A DNA stretch of 12,562 nucleotides from positions 1 through 12,562 of the forward strand of contig CAJUPQ010000093.1 of the NCBI GenBank assembly GCA_910588505.1, in the 5' to 3' direction. A model generated the notes under the pieces. The model did no database searches. It had not been told where the DNA came from and saw nothing but the letters and a program-made list of their open reading frames with translations. This stretch comes from an uncultured Hungatella sp. (GTDB lineage: Bacteria > Bacillota > Clostridia > Lachnospirales > Lachnospiraceae). Both the position numbers and the translations under genes were made by a program. Of the stretch, positions 6,225-12,562 are shown piece after piece; position 1 is the first letter of the stretch; each line of letters opens with the position of its first letter.

Positions 6225-7589
6225 TCATCCCCCATCCTGCGTCTCACTGTCAGGCTCCTGGTTCAAAAGCTTCACAGCCTTCACCTGCCGGATCATCTTG
6301 CTCTCCACCCGGACGATCTGGAACAGGTATCCCCCGTATTCCACCTTGGGCTTTTCATCCTCCGCCGGGATCCGATCCAGCCTGGAGATCAGAAAACCGT
6401 TCATAGTGTCATAGGAATCCCGCTCCTCCTGAGTAAACTCTATGTCAAGGGCCTTACCCACGTCCTCCAGAGGCGTCCTGCCGTTTAGCACAAAACCACC
6501 CTCCACAGCAGTGATAAACTCCTCCTCCGCATCATACTCATCCAGAATATTCCCCACGATCTCCTCCAGAATATCCTCCATGGTCACAATACCCGCAGTC
6601 TGCCCGTACTCGTCCACCACGATCTCCATGTGGATCTTCTGGGACTGCATCTCCTGGAACAGAGAATCAATATTTCTGGTCTCCGGAATAAAATGAGCCT
6701 TCCGCAAAAGCCCTGGGATCTTCCCCACAGGCTGATCCTTCCACCTGGGATTTTCCCCGTAGATCACCGCGTCTTTCATATGTAAGATCCCGATAATGTC
6801 ATCCGCGTCCTTCTCAAACACCGGATAACGGGAATTTTTCCCCTCCTTCAAAATAAACCGGATGGCATCCCGCAAAGCCATGGACGCGTCAATGGACACC
6901 ACGCTGGTCCTGTGGGTCATAATATCCCTGGCCGCCTTGTCGTTGAGTTCAAAGATATTGGTGATCATCTCCGCCTCCTGAGCCTCCAAAACTCCCTGCT
7001 CATGGCCCTCATTGACCATGGAGACGATCTCCTCCTCCGTCACATTGTCATCCTTCACGCTCATGTCAACACCAAACATCTTCAGCACCGCCATGGAGAT
7101 CCCTCTCACGATCCAGATAAAGGGGATCAGAGGCGTCACCGCCGCCGTAATAAACGGCAAAAGCCCGTAGGCCCACTTCTCCGCGTTTTTGGCCGCGCAT
7201 CTTCTGGGGATAATGATCCCAAAACTGGTGATACACGCCAAAAGCACAGTTCCCACCACCAGAAAGCTGACCGCCCTCAAAAGAGCGCCTTCCGATCCTC
7301 CGGCCCTGCCCACAAGCCCTTCCAGCTTTATACTCCACCGCTCCAGCATATACGCCCCCATGACCATCCCGATCACATTAGTGACGATCTGGGTGGAGTT
7401 CACAAGCTTTGAGGGCTGACTGGCCATGCGAAACAGCCTCTTTGCCTTCCTGCTTCCCTGCTCCATCTCCTTTTCCAGGTTTCCCTGATTCAGATTCTGG
7501 ATCGCCGCCCCAAATCCGTAAAAAGCGGCCTCCAGCAAAATAAATGCCAAAAACAAGATAAAACTAAACGACCAATACCCATCGTCCAT
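6225..7589 (-). CDS. CNNM/HlyC-CorC family protein (DUF21 + CBS pair + CorC_HlyC domain)
   Basis: This 454-residue membrane protein belongs to the CNNM/CorC family, whose members are linked to magnesium or other divalent-cation export and homeostasis. Older annotations call them 'hemolysin C'. The DUF21/CNNM membrane domain covers about residues 1-175, with hydrophobic segments near 8-30, 67-82, 104-128 and 143-170. An acidic linker follows (VTEEEIVSMVNEGHEQGVL, about 184-202). Two CBS domains run from about 220 to 345: RDIMTHRTSVVSI opens the first and VVDEYGQTAGIVTMEDILEEIVG closes the second. The CorC_HlyC domain follows at about 360-440. The ATG at 7589 is forced by an in-frame stop just upstream; its GGAG is 13 bases away, somewhat far. 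It has its own promoter and a terminator after the gene. The ion specificity is inferred from the family only. Confidence 0.93.
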   Translation of the reverse strand: MDDGYWSFSFILFLAFILLEAAFYGFGAAIQNLNQGNLEKEMEQGSRKAKRLFRMASQPSKLVNSTQIVTNVIGMVMGAYMLERWSIKLEGLVGRAGGSEGALLRAVSFLVVGTVLLACITSFGIIIPRRCAAKNAEKWAYGLLPFITAAVTPLIPFIWIVRGISMAVLKMFGVDMSVKDDNVTEEEIVSMVNEGHEQGVLEAQEAEMITNIFELNDKAARDIMTHRTSVVSIDASMALRDAIRFILKEGKNSRYPVFEKDADDIIGILHMKDAVIYGENPRWKDQPVGKIPGLLRKAHFIPETRNIDSLFQEMQSQKIHMEIVVDEYGQTAGIVTMEDILEEIVGNILDEYDAEEEFITAVEGGFVLNGRTPLEDVGKALDIEFTQEERDSYDTMNGFLISRLDRIPAEDEKPKVEYGGYLFQIVRVESKMIRQVKAVKLLNQEPDSETQDGG

Positions 7590-7642
7590 GAAATTATACT
7601 AACTCCTTCTTTTGTGAACGTTTTTCTTTTCCAACACTTAGA

Positions 7643-7671
7643 AATATAGCAGATTCCGCGTGTTTCGTCAA
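7643..7671 (-). promoter_or_regulatory. Sigma-A promoter for the CNNM/HlyC-type gene
   Basis: On the minus strand, -35 TTGACG (7666-7671), a 17-base spacer and -10 TATATT (7643-7648) lie immediately after the stop of mazF, giving a start near 7636 and a leader of about 45 bases. No terminator separates mazF from it, so readthrough from the alr-mazF transcript is also possible. Confidence 0.78.
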
Positions 7672-7678
7672 TGGCAGA

Positions 7679-8026
7679 CTATGTAGGCAGTTCCAGACTG
7701 ACCATCAGGGCATAGTCCACTCTTCTCTGCAGCTCCTCGTCAATATGGCAGATCTTCTCCTTTAACCTCTGCTTGTCAATGGTCCTAAGCTGCTCCAGAA
7801 GGATCACCGAATCCTTCACCATATCGCACCGTCTGGTATCCAGCTCCACGTGGGTGGGCAGTTTGGCCTTGTTCATCTTCGACGTGATAGCCGCGCAGAT
7901 CACCGTAGGACTGTGTTTGTTCCCCACATCATTTTGAATAATAAGCACCGGACGGACCCCTCCCTGCTCCGAGCCCACCACCGGCCTTAAATCCGCATAG
8001 TAAATATCCCCTCGTCTAATGATCAC
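7679..8026 (-). CDS. mazF: MazF/PemK-family endoribonuclease toxin (NdoA/EndoA-like)
   Basis: This 115-residue protein is full length for the MazF family of sequence-specific mRNA endonucleases. The opening IIRRGDIYYADLRPVVGSEQGGVRPVLIIQND carries the conserved GDIYYADL and SEQGG-RPVLIIQN motifs with the catalytic Arg region. The second conserved block is TVICAAITSKMNKAKLPTHVEL, and SVILLEQLRTIDKQRL follows. The sequence strongly resembles Bacillus subtilis NdoA. The start is GTG at 8026 with GGAG 9 bases upstream. In Bacillus the order is alr-ndoAI-ndoA; here alr is directly upstream but the 92-base gap holds no antitoxin frame. It is probably transcribed with alr. Whether it acts as a growth-arresting toxin without a linked antitoxin is open. 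Confidence 0.93.
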   Translation of the reverse strand: MIIRRGDIYYADLRPVVGSEQGGVRPVLIIQNDVGNKHSPTVICAAITSKMNKAKLPTHVELDTRRCDMVKDSVILLEQLRTIDKQRLKEKICHIDEELQRRVDYALMVSLELPT

Positions 8027-8118
8027 ACTTTCACACTCCGTTAAGTCAAATTCTTACCTCTAGTATTGACCGGTTCGCGGCCGGCTATTCATGCCTGCTG
8101 TGATCATTATATTCTTTT

Positions 8119-9342
8119 TTATCTTTCGGCGTGCCTGGCCGCAAAGCCCTCATATATATCACAGAAATAATCTTTCTTCCCCACCGTCGCTCCTCCCCTC
8201 AAATACACCCTGGGAACCCGTTTGCCCAGATTGCAGACGATCTCATAGTGGAACCCTCCGAAAAGCCCGGCCAACTCCTCCACCGTGATCTCCTCACAGC
8301 CGTCTCTCCCAATCAGCGTCACCTCATCATCCACCTCGGTTTCCGGAATGTCCGTCACATCCACCATCATCTGGTCCATACAGATCCGCCCCAAAATAGA
8401 CGCCCTCTTTCCTCTGATGAGCACGCTGCCCTTTCCCGACAGGCCTCTCGGATATCCGTCCCCATACCCTGCCGGAACGGTGGCGATGCGCATAGGCTTA
8501 TCCGCCACAAATGTGCCTCCGTAACTTACCCCTGTCCCGGGCCCGATATCCCTCATACAGACAACGCGGCTTTTCAGCTCCATAACCGGCCTTAAGGCCG
8601 CCTGATCCCGCCTGACCTCACCCGAAGCGTACATGCCGTAAAGAGAGATCCCTGCCCGGACCATATCAAAGTCAGCCTCCCTCATATCCATGATCCCCGC
8701 GCTGTTGGAAATATGCTTTATGGGTATCGTCACTCCCCGCTCCTCAAGCATCCTGACAAATCGCCCATAGGCGTCCATCTGCCTCAAAGACGGCCCCTTA
8801 TCCGCCTCATCCGCCCTGGCAAAATGAGTAAACAGCCCCTCCGCGCAGATCCCCGGCATCCTGCTGATCTCCGCCGCCAGATCCGCCGACTCCTCACCAG
8901 GGCTCATACCAATGCGGCTCATCCCCGTGTCCAGGGCCAGATGGACATAAGCTGTCTTTCCCAGCCTCACAGCCGTCTCCGACAGCCCTTTCGCCTGGTC
9001 CCTCAAAAACACTGACGAGCGGATCCCGGACCGGACCAAGTCCTCATTGTGCCTTTCATGGACCACCCCCAAAACCAGAATAGGCTTTGTGACCCCGTGT
9101 CTCTGCAAATTAAGGGCCTCCTCCACAGTAGCTGTCCCATACATCTCCACATAGGGCTCTATAACCTTAGCCACAGGCGCCGCCCCGTGCCCGTACCCGT
9201 CCGCCTTCACAACCCCCATAAGGGCAGTTCCTTTAGACAGCCCCGCCCTCATAGCTCTCACATTCTCCCAGACCCTGTCCAGATCCACCGCGGCCCACAC
9301 CCTTGTGTAATCCCGCCCGTCCCACACTCTGTCTTCTTCCAT
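8119..9342 (-). CDS. alr: Alanine racemase
   Basis: This PLP-dependent enzyme interconverts L- and D-alanine to supply D-Ala for peptidoglycan. From the ATG at 9342 it has 407 residues. The PLP-binding lysine is K46 in VVKADGYGHG and the opposite-face catalytic tyrosine is Y274 in GVSYGGTF. Conserved blocks include HISNSAGI, GYGDGYPRGLSGKG and CMDQMMVDVTD. The N-terminal barrel and C-terminal beta domain are complete, and there is a short extra tail after VPRVYLR. The start was chosen because GGGAAG lies about 7 bases before the ATG at 9342. An in-frame GTG at 9387 would add 15 residues but lies next to the -10 hexamer and upstream of most of the expected transcript. The gene follows nnr closely and precedes mazF, a known Firmicutes arrangement. 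It is probably expressed both from its own promoter and by readthrough from the rex operon. Confidence 0.95.
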   Translation of the reverse strand: MEEDRVWDGRDYTRVWAAVDLDRVWENVRAMRAGLSKGTALMGVVKADGYGHGAAPVAKVIEPYVEMYGTATVEEALNLQRHGVTKPILVLGVVHERHNEDLVRSGIRSSVFLRDQAKGLSETAVRLGKTAYVHLALDTGMSRIGMSPGEESADLAAEISRMPGICAEGLFTHFARADEADKGPSLRQMDAYGRFVRMLEERGVTIPIKHISNSAGIMDMREADFDMVRAGISLYGMYASGEVRRDQAALRPVMELKSRVVCMRDIGPGTGVSYGGTFVADKPMRIATVPAGYGDGYPRGLSGKGSVLIRGKRASILGRICMDQMMVDVTDIPETEVDDEVTLIGRDGCEEITVEELAGLFGGFHYEIVCNLGKRVPRVYLRGGATVGKKDYFCDIYEGFAARHAER

Positions 9343-9389
9343 ATGATCACTTCCCGGCCGGTTTGCCCGCCCATCTCCTTTCAGCACTG

Positions 9390-9417
9390 ATTATACCATA
9401 CTTCTACAATTTTACAA
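9390..9417 (-). promoter_or_regulatory. Probable internal promoter for alr-mazF
   Basis: On the minus strand a consensus -10 TATAAT (9390-9395) stands 16 bases after a partial -35, TTGTAA (9412-9417). It overlaps the last codons of nnr. The predicted start near 9383 gives a leader of about 40 bases before the ATG at 9342. The -35 matches consensus at only four of six positions, so strength is uncertain. Confidence 0.55.
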
Positions 9418-11047
9418 CTCTCCCGATCTCATCCGCCAGCTCCCTTGCCACCATGCCATACGCTCCACATCTCTCTCTATACAGATCCCCGGCCAGCCCG
9501 TGGATATACACCCCCAGCGCCGCCCCGTCAAATGGCTCCATGCCCTGGGCCAGCAGCCCTGCCACCGTCCCGGCCAGAACATCCCCTGACCCGGCCTTGG
9601 CCATAGCGCTGTTGCCGCTGGTATTCACATAGCACTGCCCCTCCCGGTTAGCCACCGCCGTGGCCGCGTCCTTCAACACGCACACGATCCCGTGGAGACT
9701 GCTGTACTCCATGGCCGTATCCACAACCGCGCCCTGAATCTGGGCCACGCTCTTTCCCGTCAGCCTGGCCATCTCCCCCAAATGAGGAGTGATCACAATA
9801 TTTTCCGTATAGTACTGTTCAAGCCTGGGCCACGCCGCCACCGCGTTAAGACCGTCCGCGTCCAGAACAATAGGCACATAGGCGCTTGTCAGCACCGACT
9901 GCACCAAAAGCCTTGCATAGGGCTCCTGCCCCAGCCCCGGTCCCAGCACGATCACGTCCGCCCATGCGCACTCTTTCTCCATCCTCGCCTCCCATGAGGG
10001 ACAGCAGTGATCCCCCGCCTGTATCCCGGCCTGCCAGTCCTCATCTTCGGCTCCGCCCCAGCGCCCGCCAAAGGTCTCCTCCCTGTCATCCCCCGGCAGG
10101 CTCCCCAAACTTCCGCAAGTTTCCGACCCACGGTCAGCGCAGATCTCCCTTGGCCTGTAAACGCTCACAATCGCCTCCGGCAAAAGCTGCTGTAAGATCT
10201 CCCGGTTCTCCTCCACGGTCAAGATCTTCACCAGCCCCGCCCCCACCCGATAAGCCGCCAGCCCGGCCAGATACGCCGCCCCGCTCATCCCCCTGCTGCC
10301 GGCGATCAAAAGCACCTTGCCAAAACTGCCCTTGTTGGCGTATACCGCCCTCACAGGCATCCTCTCCAGATCCTCCCGCCCATAGGTCCACGCAAAAGGA
10401 CGGGCCTCTTTCAGGCTCACCGGCGGAAATCCGATATCCTCCACCACCACATTCCCGCAGTACTCCCTTCCGGGAAACAGCGCGCACCCCAGCTTCTCAT
10501 ATCCGAACGTCACCGTCACATCCGCCTTCAGTGCAATCCCCATAACCTGTCCCGTACCGCTGTGTATCCCCGACGGCACATCCACAGCCACCACAGACCG
10601 GGGGCCAAGCTCCCTCACAGCTTCCAGGATCTGGCGGTACTCCCCCTCCACCGCTCTGGTCAGCCCCACTCCAAACACCGCGTCGATCAGCAAATCACAA
10701 TGCCCGGGAAGAAAATCCTTCCACTCCACCACAGTCATATCCAGCTTCCGGGCGATCTCCATCTGAACATGAAACTCCTTTGTCCCCCTGCAGGGATCCC
10801 CCGCAATCAGAACTGCCACCGAGTACCCCAAAAGCGTCAACATTCTGGCAGCGGCCACCCCGTCGGCCCCGTTGTTTCCCGTCCCGCACAGAGCCCACAC
10901 CTGGTCCCCCTCATGAAGCCGCTCCCGGGCCTCTCTGGCCACTGCCATAGCCGCCCGCTCCATCAGCACCAGAGATGGAATCCCGATAGTCTCAATGGCA
11001 TACCTGTCAACTGTTTTCATCTGCTCCCCTGTCAAAAGATACCTCAT
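9404..11047 (-). CDS. nnr: Bifunctional NAD(P)H-hydrate epimerase / ADP-dependent NAD(P)H-hydrate dehydratase
   Basis: This metabolite-repair enzyme of 547 residues restores damaged NADHX/NADPHX. The N-terminal YjeF epimerase domain (about 1-215) has GTGNNGADG (55-63), the aspartate loop DAVFGVGL (122-129) and VDVPSGIHSG. The C-terminal ribokinase-like dehydratase (about 225-547) has NKGSFGKVLLIAGSRGMSGA, VIVLGPGLG (365-373), LDADGLN, ITPHLGEM and NTSGNSAMAKAGSGDVLAG with the catalytic Asp (D489). The start ATG at 11047 has AGGAGG about 8 bases upstream and overlaps the acpS stop by 4 bases (ATGA), so the two are translationally coupled. An extra segment of about 55-60 residues (near 299-357), rich in Gly, Glu, Asp, Cys and Trp, interrupts the dehydratase domain before the GPGLG motif. 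All recognised catalytic motifs are intact. Confidence 0.95.
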   Translation of the reverse strand: MRYLLTGEQMKTVDRYAIETIGIPSLVLMERAAMAVAREARERLHEGDQVWALCGTGNNGADGVAAARMLTLLGYSVAVLIAGDPCRGTKEFHVQMEIARKLDMTVVEWKDFLPGHCDLLIDAVFGVGLTRAVEGEYRQILEAVRELGPRSVVAVDVPSGIHSGTGQVMGIALKADVTVTFGYEKLGCALFPGREYCGNVVVEDIGFPPVSLKEARPFAWTYGREDLERMPVRAVYANKGSFGKVLLIAGSRGMSGAAYLAGLAAYRVGAGLVKILTVEENREILQQLLPEAIVSVYRPREICADRGSETCGSLGSLPGDDREETFGGRWGGAEDEDWQAGIQAGDHCCPSWEARMEKECAWADVIVLGPGLGQEPYARLLVQSVLTSAYVPIVLDADGLNAVAAWPRLEQYYTENIVITPHLGEMARLTGKSVAQIQGAVVDTAMEYSSLHGIVCVLKDAATAVANREGQCYVNTSGNSAMAKAGSGDVLAGTVAGLLAQGMEPFDGAALGVYIHGLAGDLYRERCGAYGMVARELADEIGRVVKL

Positions 11048-11511
11048 ATCCCTTCCTCCTCGTCTTGCCCCCTATTCCATCCACCCATAAAGCTCTCCAC
11101 AGGCAAACCCGCAGATCCTTCAACGCCTTCACAAACCTTCCCTGCCATGTCCACAGATTCCGCCACCGCAAATGCCGCCGCGTACTCCTTTGTGTTGGTG
11201 ATGGACACATGGATCTGTCCGATGCCCAGCTCACCGGCTCGCTTTAACGCTCCTCCCATAAGCCTCACAAAAGGCTTCCCCATGTGGTCCCGCAGCACCT
11301 CGATATCCCCGGGCCAGAAGCTGCGAAACCCGGTGCCAAGAGCTTTCGCCACTGCTTCCTTCACCGCAAAATTGCCGGCAAGCCTGGCAGCATTCCCTCC
11401 AAACTTCCGGCACTCCTCCTCCGTGTAGACCCGTGACAAAAAAGCCTGTTTCTCACAGGCTTTCCTTACTCGGCCGATCTCGATCAAATCCGTTCCCACT
11501 CCAATGATCAT
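11044..11511 (-). CDS. acpS: Holo-[acyl-carrier-protein] synthase
   Basis: This enzyme transfers 4'-phosphopantetheine from CoA to a serine of acyl carrier protein, activating fatty-acid synthesis. Family motifs are GVGTDLIEIGRV with the metal-binding D8 (4-15), LAGNFAVKEAVAKALGTG with K51/E52 (44-61), and HVSITNTKEYAAAFAV (101-116). The core ends near residue 118, the usual length of the family. A further ~37 residues (SVDMAGKVCEGVEG... to a DEEEGI end) are extra and look unstructured. The start ATG at 11511 is five bases after the rex stop. No strong binding site is adjacent, though a GGGAGAGAGAAG purine run ends about 10 bases upstream inside the rex tail, so expression may depend on coupling to rex. 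The gene overlaps nnr by ATGA. Confidence 0.95.
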   Translation of the reverse strand: MIIGVGTDLIEIGRVRKACEKQAFLSRVYTEEECRKFGGNAARLAGNFAVKEAVAKALGTGFRSFWPGDIEVLRDHMGKPFVRLMGGALKRAGELGIGQIHVSITNTKEYAAAFAVAESVDMAGKVCEGVEGSAGLPVESFMGGWNRGQDEEEGI

Positions 11512-11516
11512 GGCAG

Positions 11517-12230
11517 CTATCTTCTCTCTCCCTTCCCCTTTGCCGACGCCCTGTCACTGCCTTCCTGCTCCTTGTGCTCTCTTTCCGCCCGCTCCTGCTC
11601 GTCCTGCATGCTGCAGACCCGGTAAGACAGCCGCATCAGGCTCTCCGACAGATGGACATTCTCCACCACCACATCATCCGGCACCACCAGGTCCGTGTGG
11701 GCAAAATTCCAGATAGCCTTGATCCCTGCCGCCACCAGCCGGTCCGCAATCTCCGGAGCCTTGGTCTTCGGAATCGTCAGGGCCGCGATCTGCACCTCAT
11801 GGTCCACGATAAACTTCTCCAGGTTCTCCACCCCCATGATCTCGGCGCCTCTCACCACCCGCCCGATAAGCCTGGGATTAATATCAAACATCCCCTTGAT
11901 CAAAAATCCCCGCCGCTCAAAATTAGCGTAATTGGCGATAGCCTGGCCCAGATTTCCGGCCCCAATGATGATCAGATTGTGCTGACGGTCAACCCCCAGG
12001 ATCTTGGCGATCTCCGAATACAAATACTTCACATTATACCCATATCCCTGCTGGCCGAACCCTCCGAAATTATTGAGATCCTGACGGATCTGAGAAGCCG
12101 TCACCTTCATCCTGATGCTCAGATCATTGGATGAGATCCGCTCCACTCCTTCCTCCATCAGTTCACCCAAATGTCTGTAGTACCTTGGCAGCCTCACGAT
12201 CACTGCCTTTGAAATCGGCTTTTGTTCCAC
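11517..12230 (-). CDS. rex: Redox-sensing transcriptional repressor Rex
   Basis: Rex binds DNA when NADH is low and releases it when the NADH/NAD+ ratio rises, controlling fermentation and redox genes. The protein has 237 residues. The N-terminal winged helix (about 1-80) contains ISSNDLSIRMKVTASQIRQDLNNFG and ends GYGYNV. The Rossmann NAD(H)-binding domain (about 85-205) has LIIIGAGNLGQAIANY (86-101) and FDINP after beta-2. Conserved ALTIPKTKAPEIADRLV and IWNFAH follow. The family usually ends near 210-215; here a charged tail of ~28 residues (Glu/Arg/Lys) follows and is probably disordered. The start is GTG at 12230 with GAGG 9 bases upstream. It is the first gene of the rex-acpS-nnr cluster and has its own promoter, where a degenerate Rex-like site overlaps the -35. 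Confidence 0.96.
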   Translation of the reverse strand: MEQKPISKAVIVRLPRYYRHLGELMEEGVERISSNDLSIRMKVTASQIRQDLNNFGGFGQQGYGYNVKYLYSEIAKILGVDRQHNLIIIGAGNLGQAIANYANFERRGFLIKGMFDINPRLIGRVVRGAEIMGVENLEKFIVDHEVQIAALTIPKTKAPEIADRLVAAGIKAIWNFAHTDLVVPDDVVVENVHLSESLMRLSYRVCSMQDEQERAEREHKEQEGSDRASAKGKGERR

Positions 12231-12265
12231 GCCTATGTTCCTCTTTTCTATCTATATTAATGAAT

Positions 12266-12293
12266 ATTATATCATTTGAAAAATGATTGTCAA
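12266..12293 (-). promoter_or_regulatory. Promoter of the rex-acpS-nnr operon (consensus -35, extended -10)
   Basis: On the minus strand, -35 TTGACA (12288-12293), a 16-base spacer and -10 TATAAT (12266-12271) preceded by TGA form an extended -10. The start should be near 12259, giving a ~30-base leader before the GTG at 12230. The spacer contains an exact 6-3-6 inverted repeat, TCATTT with AAATGA (12272-12286), which could be a regulator site or chance in AT-rich DNA. Confidence 0.82.
12276..12293. promoter_or_regulatory. Degenerate Rex-type operator overlapping the rex -35
   Basis: The minus-strand 18-mer TTGACAATCATTTTTCAA matches 10 of the 14 fixed positions of the Rex operator consensus I recall for low-GC Gram-positives (TTGTTAA-N4-TTAACAA). 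Its first six bases are the -35 hexamer. Binding here would block the promoter. The outer TTG and CAA are kept but the TTAA halves are not, so this is tentative. Confidence 0.3.
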
Positions 12294-12296
12294 ATA

Positions 12297-12323
12297 GTTC
12301 ATGGCAAAGAATGGCATGTGAAC
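12297..12323. repeat. Imperfect inverted repeat upstream of the rex promoter
   Basis: The arms GTTCATG (12297-12303) and CATGTGAAC (12315-12323) are complementary apart from a two-base bulge, separated by 11 bases. The segment sits just upstream of the -35 of rex, where an activator or second repressor could bind. No known factor is recognised. Confidence 0.35.
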
Positions 12324-12377
12324 AATATGCAATATACAAAAAATAATCCTTCCACAAGCTCTTCTCAAACGTTCCTG

Positions 12378-12516
12378 CATGATATCCTCACCCATTGCTC
12401 ACGGTTTCCCCCATGGCATCCCCACTCTTTCCTCACGGTTTCCCCCATGGCATCCCCACTCTTTCCTCACGGTTTCCCGCTGGATATCCCCACTCTTTCC
12501 TCATGATTTCGGGTTT
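12378..12516. repeat. 34-bp tandem repeat (about four copies) upstream of rex
   Basis: Two full copies (12398-12431 and 12432-12465) are identical over 34 bases. A third (12466-12499) differs only in its middle, where the CATGGCATCC segment is changed to a TGGATATCC-like form. A partial degenerate copy precedes them (12378-12397) and another follows (from 12500). The unit contains CTCACGG, a pyrimidine run and CCCCACTCTTTC on the plus strand. The period is not a multiple of three and the minus frames hit stops, so it is not a coding repeat. Copies are directly adjacent with no spacers. It lies about 85-220 bases upstream of the rex -35. Confidence 0.9.
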
Positions 12517-12550
12517 TCAACACTTGTAATTGAATAAAAGTTCTACAAAC

Positions 12551-12562
12551 CGCAGAAATGCG
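12551..12562. other. Short hairpin cut by the window edge, possible terminator of the next gene
   Basis: CGCA and TGCG flank GAAA at the last bases of the window. On the minus strand the stem is followed by G and a short T-run (GTTTG). It could be the downstream part of an intrinsic terminator for a gene entering from the right, but the stem is cut off. The adjoining bases 12517-12550 show nothing coding; a spaced TTGTA (12524-12528) / TACAA (12544-12548) inverted repeat is the only pattern. Confidence 0.25.

Noticed and set aside
8040..8080. Hairpin or terminator between alr and mazF (GCCGG/CCGGT)
   Set aside because: The stem is only about five base pairs, includes a wobble pair, and has no T-run, so it is unlikely to end transcription.
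10562..11428. 288-residue plus-strand open frame opposite nnr and acpS
   Set aside because: It is antisense to two well-supported genes, has Pro/His/Ser-rich composition typical of the shadow of GC-rich codons, and has no ribosome binding site or recognisable domain.
7590..11511. Shared (A/G/T)TGATCATT sequence at the starts of gntR, mazF and acpS
   Set aside because: All three simply encode Met-Ile-Ile with the same favoured codons; the surrounding bases are not conserved, so a common regulatory motif is not supported.
12276..12506. 76-residue plus-strand open frame across the rex promoter and tandem repeats
   Set aside because: It runs antisense through a consensus promoter, has no ribosome binding site, and its second half is just the out-of-frame tandem repeat.
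12378..12516. CRISPR array
   Set aside because: The 34-bp units are directly adjacent with no unique spacers, the outer copies are degenerate, and no cas genes are present.

Overview
The window looks like part of a Clostridia chromosome, most likely a Lachnospiraceae member (an Enterocloster/Hungatella-like relative). The grounds are moderately high G+C with strongly GC-biased third codon positions, consensus sigma-A promoters, strong AGGAGG-type ribosome binding sites, and the gene order rex-acpS-nnr-alr-mazF, which suits Firmicutes. The taxonomic call is inference; no rRNA or other marker gene is present. Every confident gene lies on the minus strand, so transcription runs from high to low coordinates.

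Right part (12562 to 7679): a 34-bp tandem repeat and a well-formed promoter precede rex (NADH-sensing repressor). Rex is followed within a few bases by acpS (holo-ACP synthase) and then, with a 4-base ATGA overlap, by nnr (NAD(P)H-hydrate repair). A promoter at the end of nnr probably adds transcription of alr (alanine racemase). A MazF-type toxin gene follows alr with no MazE-type antitoxin gene beside it. The cluster joins redox sensing, nicotinamide cofactor repair, fatty-acid carrier-protein activation and peptidoglycan D-alanine supply, all housekeeping roles.

Middle (7678 to 4463): a CNNM/HlyC-type CBS-domain membrane protein has its own promoter and is followed by a clear intrinsic terminator. 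A MATE multidrug exporter comes next. A gene-free stretch of about 300 bases then holds nested inverted repeats spanning about 230 bases (roughly 4538-4770). I cannot assign these to a known RNA family; they may be a structured RNA or a small palindromic mobile element.

Left part (4462 to 1): a self-contained three-gene export operon. It has a consensus promoter whose -10 and start region are covered by a perfect 25-bp palindrome, then a YtrA-type GntR repressor, an ABC ATPase (8-base overlap) and a large ABC permease (about 26-base overlap) with an unusually long soluble C-terminal half. A separate promoter drives a small zinc-ribbon protein that ends at a long symmetrical bidirectional terminator. 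The first ~260 bases show a coding-like plus-strand frame that I could not identify.

Overall this is mostly conserved core genome. The most interesting items are the nested-repeat element at 4538-4770, the GntR operator/promoter, the 34-bp tandem repeat and Rex-like site upstream of rex, the antitoxin-less mazF, and the insertion in nnr.
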